This document shows, piece by piece, positions 26,201-32,753 of a stretch of DNA of 64,000 bases. Where the stretch lies: contig JAZQFC010000015.1 of NCBI GenBank assembly GCA_045539315.1, forward strand, positions 69,298-133,297, written 5' to 3'. Source of the DNA: RUG11462 sp045539315 (GTDB lineage: Bacteria; Bacillota; Clostridia; Oscillospirales; Acutalibacteraceae). The position numbers and the translations under genes were made by a program. The notes beneath the pieces were generated by a model. That model was not told the origin of the DNA, ran no database searches, and saw only the letters and a program-made list of their open reading frames with translations. Positions within the stretch are counted from its first letter, which is position 1. Each line of letters opens with the position of its first letter.

Positions 26201-26234
26201 AGATTCTTGCATCTCACTCAGAATGACACGATTT
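26201..26234 (+). repeat. single arm of an inverted-repeat element
   Basis: This stretch matches the right arm of the element at 40941-41027 in most positions: AGATTC at the left end and GAATGACACGATT at the right end are identical, the middle differs. The partner arm is missing, so it looks like a decayed or solo copy. It lies in the gap between the divergent LRR and dusB promoters. Confidence 0.6.
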
Positions 26235-26265
26235 CAGTTTAAAAGAAGGCTTGTTTAAATTTATA

Positions 26266-26294
26266 TTGAAAAATCTTTTGTGGTTTGTTATACT
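26266..26294 (+). promoter_or_regulatory. dusB promoter
   Basis: TTGAAA (26266-26271), 17-base spacer, TATACT (26289-26294), 28 bases before the chosen start. Confidence 0.75.
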
Positions 26295-26321
26295 AAACAA
26301 AACACATTCAAAGGATTTTTT

Positions 26322-27308
26322 ATGAAGATTGGTAATTTAGAAATTAAGGGTAATGCTTGTCTTGCTCCTATGGCAGGGGTTGCTGATAGGGCTATGAGAG
26401 AACTTTGCCGTGGGTTTGGCGCGGCATTTACTGTTGGCGAACTTACAAGCGTTAAAGCACTAACACTCGGCAGCGCTAAAACAAAAGAGTTTTTAGAAGT
26501 TTATGAAAACGAGCGCCCTATGGGTGTTCAATTTTTTGGTTGCGATGTTGAATGTTTTAAAACTGCTACAAAAAAAGCATTAGCCCACTCCCCTGATTTT
26601 ATTGATATAAATATGGGTTGCCCTGCGCCTAAAGTTGCTAACAACGGTGGTGGTAGCGCTTTGATGAAAAACCCAAAGTTAGCCGCACAAATAGTAAAGG
26701 CAGTTAAAGAAATCTCAACTGTTCCTGTTACTGTTAAAATGAGAGCAGGTTGGGATAACGATAACATCAACGCAGTTGAATTAGCAAAATATTGCGAAGA
26801 AGCAGGCGCTGATGCGATTACAGTTCACGGAAGAACAAGGCCTCAGATGTATTCGCCACCTGTTAATCTTGATATTATAAAAGATGTAAAGGCGGCGGTT
26901 TCAATTCCTGTTATCGGCAATGGCGATATTAGAGATGCGAATGACGCAGCAAAAATGTATGAATATACAAACTGCGATTTGGTTATGGTTGGCAGAGCGG
27001 CTTGTGGCGCGCCTTGGATTTTTCAGCAAATTGACGCTTATTTAAATGAAACTCGTTATATTCCTGACCCACCTATATCAGAGAGAATGTTACTTTTAAT
27101 GCGCCAAGTAAAAAATATGATAGATTACAAAGGCGAATATATTGCAATGCGACAAGCAAGAACTCAAGCGGCTTTTTATATGCGTGGGATTAAGGGCGCT
27201 TCTTCTTATAGGCGAGAATGTGGCGAACTTAAAACTTTTTCTGATTTAGAGCGGCTTTGCTACAAGGTTTTTGATGAACACAAAGACGATGATTTGATTA
27301 TAGACTAA
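26322..27308 (+). CDS. dusB: tRNA-dihydrouridine synthase, DusB family
   Basis: FMN-dependent reductase that converts specific uridines in tRNA to dihydrouridine. From the ATG at 26322 the product has 328 residues; AAAGGA lies 6 bases upstream, whereas the longer frame begins at a GTG that overlaps the promoter. LAPMAGVADRAMRELC is at about 13-28, MGCPAPKVANNGGGSALMK near 99-117 holds the catalytic cysteine, and VHGRTRPQMYSPP and VIGNGDIRD are the FMN- and tRNA-binding segments. It is transcribed alone; a hairpin follows the stop codon. Confidence 0.96.
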   Translation: MKIGNLEIKGNACLAPMAGVADRAMRELCRGFGAAFTVGELTSVKALTLGSAKTKEFLEVYENERPMGVQFFGCDVECFKTATKKALAHSPDFIDINMGCPAPKVANNGGGSALMKNPKLAAQIVKAVKEISTVPVTVKMRAGWDNDNINAVELAKYCEEAGADAITVHGRTRPQMYSPPVNLDIIKDVKAAVSIPVIGNGDIRDANDAAKMYEYTNCDLVMVGRAACGAPWIFQQIDAYLNETRYIPDPPISERMLLLMRQVKNMIDYKGEYIAMRQARTQAAFYMRGIKGASSYRRECGELKTFSDLERLCYKVFDEHKDDDLIID

Positions 27309-27338
27309 AAAAAGGCTTCCGCTAGGAAGTCTTTTTTT
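27307..27338. terminator. bidirectional terminator between dusB and the membrane protein gene
   Basis: A7-GGCTTCC / GGAAGTC-T7 hairpin with a GCTA loop, with T runs on both strands. It begins inside the dusB stop and extends into the last codons of the convergent gene. Confidence 0.75.
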
Positions 27339-28065
27339 GATACTTTTTGTCCATAAAGCACATATAAATAAGAACATAGAAGTTGGTAATGAAACTTATC
27401 ACAGAAAGCACTGCATTTAAATTTGAATCATGACCAAGCGCCATTTGTAAAGTGTGCATTACTGCTTCTTTATCTGCTGCACTGTAAATACCACCTATTG
27501 AGGCATAAGCATCTGTATAAATAAACATAGTCATATTCCATGTTTCAAGCACTCTTATAATAAAATAAGAAACATACAACGCAATGCAAGTCTTTTTAGC
27601 AGTTTTCACAGATTTATAATTTTTATATACGGTTACTCCTTCAACGATAAATATTGCACACAACACTATTGAATCTAAAACAGATATAAATGGTTGAATC
27701 ATACCATAAACATTACCAGACGCAGTATGAAACTCATCTGTTATAAAATACATTGCAAGGAAGTTTATTGTTGTTGAAATTAAGTAACTCGCCTGTAAAA
27801 AGCAACCTATATAAAGCGGTTTTTTAGTTTTTCTCTTGCCATAACAAACCAAAAAATAATAAATAACACAAAGACAAGAAAACATACCTAAAAGCATTAA
27901 AACTGCATTTATATAGTTTGAATAAACATAGATAATATCAACATCATGAGAGTGCATCATAAACAATACTGATAACACATCTACTTCTATAAGTCTGAAT
28001 AATTTAAAACTGCATAATAAAATTATAAGCCATTTTAAAACTTCATTTTTATTAGTTTTTTTCAT
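27322..28065 (-). CDS. polytopic membrane protein of unknown function
   Basis: 247 residues with about six hydrophobic segments (near 10-28, 42-68, 75-97, 112-135, 145-165 and 215-240) separated by short charged loops. I recognise no family. The ATG at 28065 follows the stop of the metallo-beta-lactamase-fold gene by 4 bases, so the two are co-transcribed. A longer frame from a TTG at 28077 would overlap that gene and is less likely. The pairing suggests a membrane partner for the hydrolase, but nothing in the sequence proves it. Confidence 0.6.
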   Translation of the reverse strand: MKKTNKNEVLKWLIILLCSFKLFRLIEVDVLSVLFMMHSHDVDIIYVYSNYINAVLMLLGMFSCLCVIYYFLVCYGKRKTKKPLYIGCFLQASYLISTTINFLAMYFITDEFHTASGNVYGMIQPFISVLDSIVLCAIFIVEGVTVYKNYKSVKTAKKTCIALYVSYFIIRVLETWNMTMFIYTDAYASIGGIYSAADKEAVMHTLQMALGHDSNLNAVLSVISFITNFYVLIYMCFMDKKYQKKTS

Positions 28066-28069
28066 AATA

Positions 28070-28753
28070 TCACTCAAATTTAATTTCTTTATAAATTTCA
28101 GGGACTACTTTATTCTCACATTCAAAATCATCAACTGTGAACTCATCAAACATACCAACATGGAATGGCACTGTGAATTTAGCGCCTACTTTTTTAGCAA
28201 AACGAGCGCCATCAATTTTATTCATATTATTGCCAAGGCCATTTACAGGCAAGAATAATGCATAAATATCATCAGGAATGTCTTCAAAAATGTCTGTATT
28301 ATAAAGAGTATCACCTGTGATATAATACTTTTTATCGCCATCTTCAATAATTACGCCGATAGCCTCTTCATCAGAGTGTTGCGCTTTTACTGCGATGAAT
28401 CTAAGACCAAATTCTGTCCACTCAGTATGTGGCAAAAATTCAACACAGTTGTTATACGCTTTATACTTCAACACTTTTTTCCAAGCATTGCGAGCAGCGA
28501 GTACCAAAACTGACTTTTCGTGGTCTTCGCTCAAATAATGCACCAAAGTTTCGTCATCTGTGTGGTCTAAATGGTCGTGAGTTAAAATAATAACATCAGG
28601 ACTTATTTCAAACAAAGATTCATCAATAGGTTTGCGGCGATAATTTCTTGGGTTTATCTTTTCAACGCTATTTGAAAGATATGGGTCAACCAAAATCTTT
28701 AAATCGCCCTTTTCAAACAATAAACCTGCTTGACCAATGTATGTAATTTTCAT
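28070..28753 (-). CDS. metallo-beta-lactamase-fold hydrolase (UlaG/COG2220-like)
   Basis: 227-residue cytoplasmic hydrolase. It starts MKITYIGQAGLLFEKG and has LVDPYLSN near 21-28, the metal-binding THDHLDHTD near 58-66, a histidine in AVKAQHSDEEAIG near 117-129, and YITGDTLYN near 142-150. This is the UlaG-like layout, a group that includes L-ascorbate-6-phosphate lactonase and many proteins of unknown substrate. No sugar phosphotransferase genes are nearby, so an ascorbate role is not supported. It is the first gene of a pair with the membrane protein. Confidence 0.8.
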   Translation of the reverse strand: MKITYIGQAGLLFEKGDLKILVDPYLSNSVEKINPRNYRRKPIDESLFEISPDVIILTHDHLDHTDDETLVHYLSEDHEKSVLVLAARNAWKKVLKYKAYNNCVEFLPHTEWTEFGLRFIAVKAQHSDEEAIGVIIEDGDKKYYITGDTLYNTDIFEDIPDDIYALFLPVNGLGNNMNKIDGARFAKKVGAKFTVPFHVGMFDEFTVDDFECENKVVPEIYKEIKFE

Positions 28754-28831
28754 AATAAATTCTCCTTAATAGTTTTTGTTAATTATACAACAATGAAATA
28801 CATTTTACAAGGTTAATTAAATAAAAAATTC

Positions 28832-28860
28832 TTGTAAATCTATGTGTTTTATAATATAAT
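28832..28860 (+). promoter_or_regulatory. ttcA-like gene promoter
   Basis: TTGTAA (28832-28837), 17-base spacer, TATAAT (28855-28860), 30 bases before the start. Confidence 0.7.
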
Positions 28861-28889
28861 TTTCATATAACACTTTTTTGGAGCGAAAA

Positions 28890-29738
28890 ATGGCGAAAAA
28901 AGAATTAACAAAAGCGCAACTTATTGAGCGCAGTATTAACAAAAAATACAGAAAAGAAATCTTTAACCCATTTATCAAAGCGATTAAAGATTATGAATTA
29001 ATTGAAAAAGACGATAAAATTGCTGTTTGCATTTCAGGTGGCAAAGATTCTATGTTGCTTGGCGTTTTGATGAAAATTTTGCAAAAATATAGCGAAGTGC
29101 CTTTTGAAATAGAATTTTTGGTTATGGACCCGGGCTATGACAAAAGCGATTTAGACAGAGTTTTAGAAAACGCTAAAATTTTGGAATTGCCGATAACAGT
29201 TTTTAAAACTGATATTTTTGCCGTTGCCGAAACTGTTGATAACACCCCTTGCTATTTATGTGCAAGAATGCGCAGAGGCCATCTTTACAACAAGGCTAAA
29301 GAACTCGGTTGCAATAAAATTGCGCTTGGGCATCATTTTTCTGATGTTATTGAAACCACTGTTATGGGTATGTTTTATGGCTCACAATTACAAGCAATGT
29401 TGCCAAAACTTCATTCAACAAACTTTGAGGGTATGACGCTTATTCGCCCACTTTATTGTGTTCATGAAGACGCGATTATAAACTGGGCTAGGTATAATTC
29501 GCTCGAATTTATTAACTGTGCTTGTACTGTTACTAAAAAGAACATCTCTTGTGAAGAAGCGTCTGGTTCAAAGCGAAAAGAGATTAAAGATTTAATTAAA
29601 AACCTTAAAAAAGACAATGATATAATTGAAAAAAGTATATTTAATTCAATTCATAATGTTAAACTCGACACCTTTGTTGAATATACCAGCGATGGCGAAG
29701 ACCATAGTTTTTTAGAAAAATTTAACAGAGAAAATTAA
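28890..29738 (+). CDS. TtcA/TilS-family tRNA thiolation PP-loop ATPase
   Basis: Adenylates a tRNA base for sulfur transfer. From the ATG at 28890 (GGAG 7 bases upstream) the product has 282 residues. The PP-loop SGGKDS is at 49-54, a CxxC pair (C121, C124) lies in TPCYLCARMRRGHL, LGHHFSDVIET is near 145-155, and a further cysteine is in INCACTV near 210. This PP-loop plus three-cysteine pattern is that of TtcA, which makes 2-thiocytidine-32 using an iron-sulfur cluster. Firmicutes have several paralogues in this family, so the exact tRNA position is uncertain. Confidence 0.85.
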   Translation: MAKKELTKAQLIERSINKKYRKEIFNPFIKAIKDYELIEKDDKIAVCISGGKDSMLLGVLMKILQKYSEVPFEIEFLVMDPGYDKSDLDRVLENAKILELPITVFKTDIFAVAETVDNTPCYLCARMRRGHLYNKAKELGCNKIALGHHFSDVIETTVMGMFYGSQLQAMLPKLHSTNFEGMTLIRPLYCVHEDAIINWARYNSLEFINCACTVTKKNISCEEASGSKRKEIKDLIKNLKKDNDIIEKSIFNSIHNVKLDTFVEYTSDGEDHSFLEKFNREN

Positions 29739-29749
29739 CAAAAAAGTAA

Positions 29750-29778
29750 TTGATTTTTTAATAAGAATATTATAGAAT
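29750..29778 (+). promoter_or_regulatory. promoter of the zinc-ribbon membrane protein gene
   Basis: TTGATT (29750-29755), 17-base spacer, TAGAAT (29773-29778); an AAAGGA site precedes the ATG at 29816. Confidence 0.5.
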
Positions 29779-29815
29779 AAAAATGTGAAATAAATATAAA
29801 AGGAATGTAATATAA

Positions 29816-30778
29816 ATGACTACTAAATTATGCAGTTTTTGCGGAAAAGAAGTTCCTGAAAATGCAAAAATCTGTCCTTATTGCAACAAAGCGCTGACAG
29901 AAAAAGTTTTTACATATATGAACGATAGAAGCAATAGCACAGGGCTTGATGTTTCAAAATTTATTAAACAAGAGAAAACAAGTTCTGATAATTATTTTAC
30001 TTCTAATATTTATAGTTTTTCTGATAGCGAAAATGAGAAAAGATTTGCAAGAAAGCCTTCTGTTTATGAAGAAGAAAGAGATGACAGCGAAGATTTTGTA
30101 ATTCAACCTAAAAGGGTTGTTAATAAAAAGCCTGTTGAAAGAGATTATTCAAGGCAAAGAGTAAGAAGCAGAAGAAAACAAAAAAATCTTTTGCCTGTTG
30201 TGTGCGGTGTGTTTGCGTTGATTATAATAATTATCGTTGCAATTGCTATTTCTTCTAATAATGATGAAAAGCCACAAGAAACCACTACAACTACTAGCGC
30301 TACCACTACAACAACTCTTGCAACTACAACAACTACTCAAACAACAACTACCACTCAACCTGAAATTAGCCCAAGTAGTGTTGATTTAGATGGTTATATT
30401 GGCGTTGATTTTTCAAGTGTTTCTGCCGATTTCGGTGAACAAACCGGCACACCTACTACCGATGAATTTTATGGTGGTAATGTGTATTATTATGACGGTA
30501 TGAAAGTTTCAACTGCCGCAAGTGGCAATATTGCTTCTATTGAAGTTGATTATACTGCTGTTGAAAACAAAGAAAATTACAGATTTAAGAAAATCACATA
30601 TTTTTCAGTTTTTGACCACGTTATTTCTGAACTTGGAACACCTGATTTAGACCAGATGAACGACCCTAATGAGCCTTGTATTGGTTATACTTTGGATATA
30701 GGTTCAGGGCTTTCGATTAAATTTAAATTTGATGATAATAAGAAAGTTTCCGGTTTTAATATGTTCTATGCAGATTAA
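29816..30778 (+). CDS. zinc-ribbon single-pass membrane protein with Thr-rich linker
   Basis: 320 residues of unknown function. A zinc ribbon with Cys 6, 9, 20 and 23 (LCSFCGKE, ICPYCNK) opens the chain. A charged cytoplasmic segment follows, then one membrane helix (about 122-144), an almost pure threonine linker (about 152-178) and an extracytoplasmic domain of about 140 residues rich in aromatic and aspartate residues. This N-in, C-out layout is typical of clostridial zinc-ribbon proteins of the cell envelope. The outer domain resembles small PepSY/BamE-like sensor domains in size only, and I do not assign a family. Confidence 0.7.
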   Translation: MTTKLCSFCGKEVPENAKICPYCNKALTEKVFTYMNDRSNSTGLDVSKFIKQEKTSSDNYFTSNIYSFSDSENEKRFARKPSVYEEERDDSEDFVIQPKRVVNKKPVERDYSRQRVRSRRKQKNLLPVVCGVFALIIIIIVAIAISSNNDEKPQETTTTTSATTTTTLATTTTTQTTTTTQPEISPSSVDLDGYIGVDFSSVSADFGEQTGTPTTDEFYGGNVYYYDGMKVSTAASGNIASIEVDYTAVENKENYRFKKITYFSVFDHVISELGTPDLDQMNDPNEPCIGYTLDIGSGLSIKFKFDDNKKVSGFNMFYAD

Positions 30779-30793
30779 TTTTTAAATTTACTA

Positions 30794-30822
30794 TTGAAAT
30801 TCAACGATAAATTATGTATAAT
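30794..30822 (+). promoter_or_regulatory. tRNA-Ser promoter embedded in a terminator hairpin
   Basis: TTGAAA (30794-30799), 17-base spacer, TATAAT (30817-30822). The -35 box overlaps the left arm and the -10 box lies in the loop of the terminator at 30797-30838. It is the only promoter before the tRNA. Confidence 0.75.
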
Positions 30823-30838
30823 ATTTATCGTTGAATTT
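30797..30838 (+). terminator. terminator of the zinc-ribbon gene, overlapping the tRNA promoter
   Basis: Perfect 15-bp stem (30797-30811 / 30824-30838), 12-base loop, followed by further T residues to about 30842. Confidence 0.8.
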
Positions 30839-30844
30839 TTATTT

Positions 30845-30858
30845 GCAGATGTATCGAA
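30845..30858 (+). pseudogene. 14-base 5' fragment of tRNA-Ser (first copy)
   Basis: GCAGATGTATCGAA is identical to the first 14 bases of the tRNA-Ser at 30933. The match then stops. Confidence 0.6.
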
Positions 30859-30871
30859 ATCAACATATTAA

Positions 30872-30895
30872 ATATACGCAGATGTATCGAAGTGG
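30872..30895 (+). pseudogene. 24-base direct repeat containing a tRNA-Ser 5' fragment (second copy)
   Basis: Identical to 30927-30950: six bases before the tRNA plus its first 18 bases, ending in GAAGTGG. After this the sequence diverges, so the D-arm and the remainder are missing. The repeat offset is 55 bases. Confidence 0.75.
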
Positions 30896-30932
30896 CGCAA
30901 AACTATGAGCGCTGCCAAGTTTAACTATATAC

Positions 30933-31021
30933 GCAGATGTATCGAAGTGGTCATAACGGGGCTGACTCGAAATCAGTTAGGGAGAAATCCCCCGCGAGTT
31001 CGAATCTCGCCATCTGCGCCA
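30933..31021 (+). tRNA. tRNA-Ser (anticodon CGA)
   Basis: A complete class II tRNA of 89 bases including encoded CCA. The acceptor stem GCAGATG pairs with CATCTGC. The anticodon stem GCTGA/TCAGT encloses the loop CTCGAAA with anticodon CGA (codon UCG). A long variable arm forms GGGA-GAAA-TCCC, and the T arm is GCGAG/CTCGC around TTCGAAT. It is transcribed from the promoter at 30794-30822 and followed by a terminator. Confidence 0.95.
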
Positions 31022-31024
31022 AAT

Positions 31025-31059
31025 AAAAAGTCATACCTTGTGTATGGCTTTTTATTTTT
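31025..31059 (+). terminator. tRNA-Ser terminator
   Basis: 12-bp stem with one G-T pair (31025-31036 / 31042-31053), 5-base loop, then ATTTTTT. Confidence 0.85.
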
Positions 31060-31068
31060 TGTAAAATT

Positions 31069-31163
31069 AGAGATTCGAACAGGGCAAACACGAAGTGTTA
31101 AAAACAGTCTGGGAGACTGTTTTGGTGCCCGCGTGCGTGCCGAGAAACGCAGAAGTTTCTCGG
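31069..31163 (+). repeat. cluster of perfect hairpins between tRNA-Ser and a second tRNA 3' end
   Basis: A GGGCA/TGCCC stem (31082-31086 / 31126-31130) encloses two hairpins: AACAC-GAA-GTGTT (31087-31099) and a 10-bp stem with a GGG loop (31101-31123). A third hairpin with a 9-bp stem follows at 31140-31163. GAGATTCGAAC at 31070-31080 is an inverted copy of the tRNA T-arm sequence. The reading frames here on both strands are by-products of the structure and resemble no protein. Function unknown. Confidence 0.6.
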
Positions 31164-31164
31164 G

Positions 31165-31187
31165 CGAATCTCGCCATCTGCGCCAAA
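31165..31187 (+). pseudogene. second tRNA-Ser 3' end (23-base exact repeat)
   Basis: Identical to 31001-31023, that is the 3' half of the T arm, acceptor strand, discriminator and CCA of the tRNA-Ser, at an offset of 164 bases. The rest of the tRNA is absent. It is followed directly by its own terminator, so it looks like the remnant of a second tRNA-Ser gene or an attachment-site duplicate. Confidence 0.75.
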
Positions 31188-31225
31188 ATACAGCAACCAT
31201 TTAATATGGTTGCTGTATTTTTTTG
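31188..31225 (+). terminator. terminator after the tRNA-Ser 3' remnant
   Basis: Perfect 13-bp stem (31188-31200 / 31206-31218), 5-base loop, then seven T residues. Confidence 0.85.
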
Positions 31226-31230
31226 CAAAT

Positions 31231-31365
31231 GCGAGATGAGAACGTAGTTCGTCGAAGCCGATCAAAATGCGCGATAGCATTTTGAACTGTGTAGTCTCGA
31301 GCACTGCCAAGATGCCACTACCGCTCGGAGCGGTTGGCATAATTGGTGGGCGCAGAGTATCTCGC
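31231..31365 (+). repeat. closed multibranch hairpin element, possible structured RNA
   Basis: GCGAGAT (31231-31237) pairs with ATCTCGC (31359-31365) around three perfect hairpins: GAAC-GTA-GTTC (31240-31250), a 9-bp stem with GCGATA loop (31262-31285), and a 12-bp stem with a 2-base bulge and CGG loop (31312-31340). GAGCACTGCCAAG at 31299-31311 nearly repeats 30907-30919 beside the tRNA fragments. No known RNA family is recognised. With the tRNA pieces this fills the gene-free stretch 30779-31439. Confidence 0.5.
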
Positions 31366-31373
31366 AATTTTAA

Positions 31374-31401
31374 TTGCAATTAAATTTATATATGGTATAA
31401 T
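31374..31401 (+). promoter_or_regulatory. promoter of the DUF4038 gene
   Basis: TTGCAA (31374-31379), 16-base spacer, TATAAT (31396-31401); AGGAG precedes the ATG at 31440 by 7 bases. Confidence 0.65.
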
Positions 31402-31439
31402 ACTAGTATATCATATAATTGTTCTTTAGGAGTATGGCA

Positions 31440-32735
31440 ATGGAAAAGATATCAATAAGTAAATCAAGAGATTATTTTATCAAAGATAACAAGCCATTAT
31501 TTTTATTAAGCGATACTGAATGGATGGCGTTTCAACGTTTAAGCATAGACGAGTTTGAGGAAGTTGTTAAAACTCGTAAGCATCAAGGTTTTAATGCGAT
31601 TCAGATAAGTGTTTTGCCAATTCCTCATGACAACACTTTTGGCAAAGATGATTTTCATCCTTTTGAAATTGAAAATGAAAAATACCAGTTTGATAAATTA
31701 AATCGAGCATATTTTGACCGCGCTTTAAAAATGCTTGAGATTATGAAAAAATATAACATAATTCCTTTTTTACATTTAATTTGGGCAAATTACATTCCAG
31801 AAACTTGGGCTGCGCAAAGAACGCCTGATACTGTTATGAGTTTAGAATGTGTTGAAAAACTTACAAATTACTTTTTAGATATTTTTGAAGAATTTAACCC
31901 TATTTATTCTGTTTCCGGCGATACAGGTTTTGAATCTGATTTGGTTATAGAATACTATATTAAAATGCTTGATATTTTACATAAGCGTGTTCCTAATTCG
32001 CTGACAACATTACATTTAAAAGCAGTTACAGATGTACCCGAGATTTTGAGAAAACATCCGCAATACCATTTTTACTCTTATCAATCAGGGCACAGAGCAA
32101 TTAAGCCTGAAGAATTAAATGGGCAGACTCAAATGCTTCATTATTCAAATTATTTTTTGAATCTTGATGAGAAAAAGCCAATTGTTAACACCGAGCCTTG
32201 CTATGAGGGTCACGGATTTGGAAGATACAACAGAAGATGTGGTAGGCACAAGGCTTTTGATGTACGCAGAACCGCTTTTATGAGTTTACTTTCGGGTTCA
32301 AAAGCAGGCGTCTCTTACGGTGCTCACGGTATATGGCAGTTTTATAGACAAGGAGAATATTTTACAAGTACCGCACATTCGGGATTGCCTTTTGTTTGGA
32401 GAGTTGCAATGAAATTACCAGGCGCTTATGAAATGGGATATTTAAAAGAATTATATGAAAAAAATTCAATGTTTTATCTTAATCCTTCAAAAGCGTTTAA
32501 CGCCGCCTCTGATACTATACAAATGGCAGAATCCGACGATATGATTGTTGTGTATTTAGATTATAACGATGAAGTTGAAATTTTACGTGATTTAAGTAAC
32601 TACTGTGTTGAAATGATTGCGCTTGAGAGTAAAAAAACTTTTACTCCTAATTATGAAGTGATTGATGGTGTAACTAAAATTCATTTATCTAATTACAATG
32701 AAGATATGTTAATAATAGCAAAAAAACAGGACTGA
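31440..32735 (+). CDS. apiosidase-like DUF4038 glycoside hydrolase (GH140-like)
   Basis: 431-residue TIM-barrel protein without a signal peptide, hence cytoplasmic. The DUF4038 pattern is clear: NKPLFLLSDTEWMAFQRLS near 17-35, HQGFNAIQISVLP near 50-62, YSVSGDTGFESD near 158-169 and IVNTEPCYEGHGFGR near 242-256. The conserved Asp and Glu in the last two blocks are the likely catalytic pair. Characterised relatives in GH140 release apiose from rhamnogalacturonan II, but DUF4038 proteins are diverse. It faces the SDR/GH16/dehydratase operon across a shared terminator. Confidence 0.75.
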   Translation: MEKISISKSRDYFIKDNKPLFLLSDTEWMAFQRLSIDEFEEVVKTRKHQGFNAIQISVLPIPHDNTFGKDDFHPFEIENEKYQFDKLNRAYFDRALKMLEIMKKYNIIPFLHLIWANYIPETWAAQRTPDTVMSLECVEKLTNYFLDIFEEFNPIYSVSGDTGFESDLVIEYYIKMLDILHKRVPNSLTTLHLKAVTDVPEILRKHPQYHFYSYQSGHRAIKPEELNGQTQMLHYSNYFLNLDEKKPIVNTEPCYEGHGFGRYNRRCGRHKAFDVRRTAFMSLLSGSKAGVSYGAHGIWQFYRQGEYFTSTAHSGLPFVWRVAMKLPGAYEMGYLKELYEKNSMFYLNPSKAFNAASDTIQMAESDDMIVVYLDYNDEVEILRDLSNYCVEMIALESKKTFTPNYEVIDGVTKIHLSNYNEDMLIIAKKQD

Positions 32736-32753
32736 TTTCAGTCCTGTTTTTTT
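32723..32753. terminator. bidirectional terminator between the DUF4038 and SDR genes
   Basis: Perfect 12-bp stem (32723-32734 / 32739-32750) with a 4-base loop and A/T runs on both sides; it serves both convergent transcripts. Confidence 0.85.

Noticed and set aside
28070..28753. Ascorbate utilisation (UlaG) function
   Set aside because: The fold matches, but no phosphotransferase or other ula gene is near; the family is functionally broad.
30845..31187. Integrated genetic element between tRNA-Ser repeats
   Set aside because: The 23-base repeats are only 164 bases apart and no integrase, excisionase or cargo gene is present; at most it is a scar.
30905..31204. Plus- and minus-strand ORFs of 75-99 codons across the tRNA-Ser region, with GADGEIRTRG-like ends
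   Set aside because: They are translations of the tRNA, its 3' repeat and hairpins; no ribosome sites, and this peptide is a well-known artefact of tRNA-Ser 3' ends.
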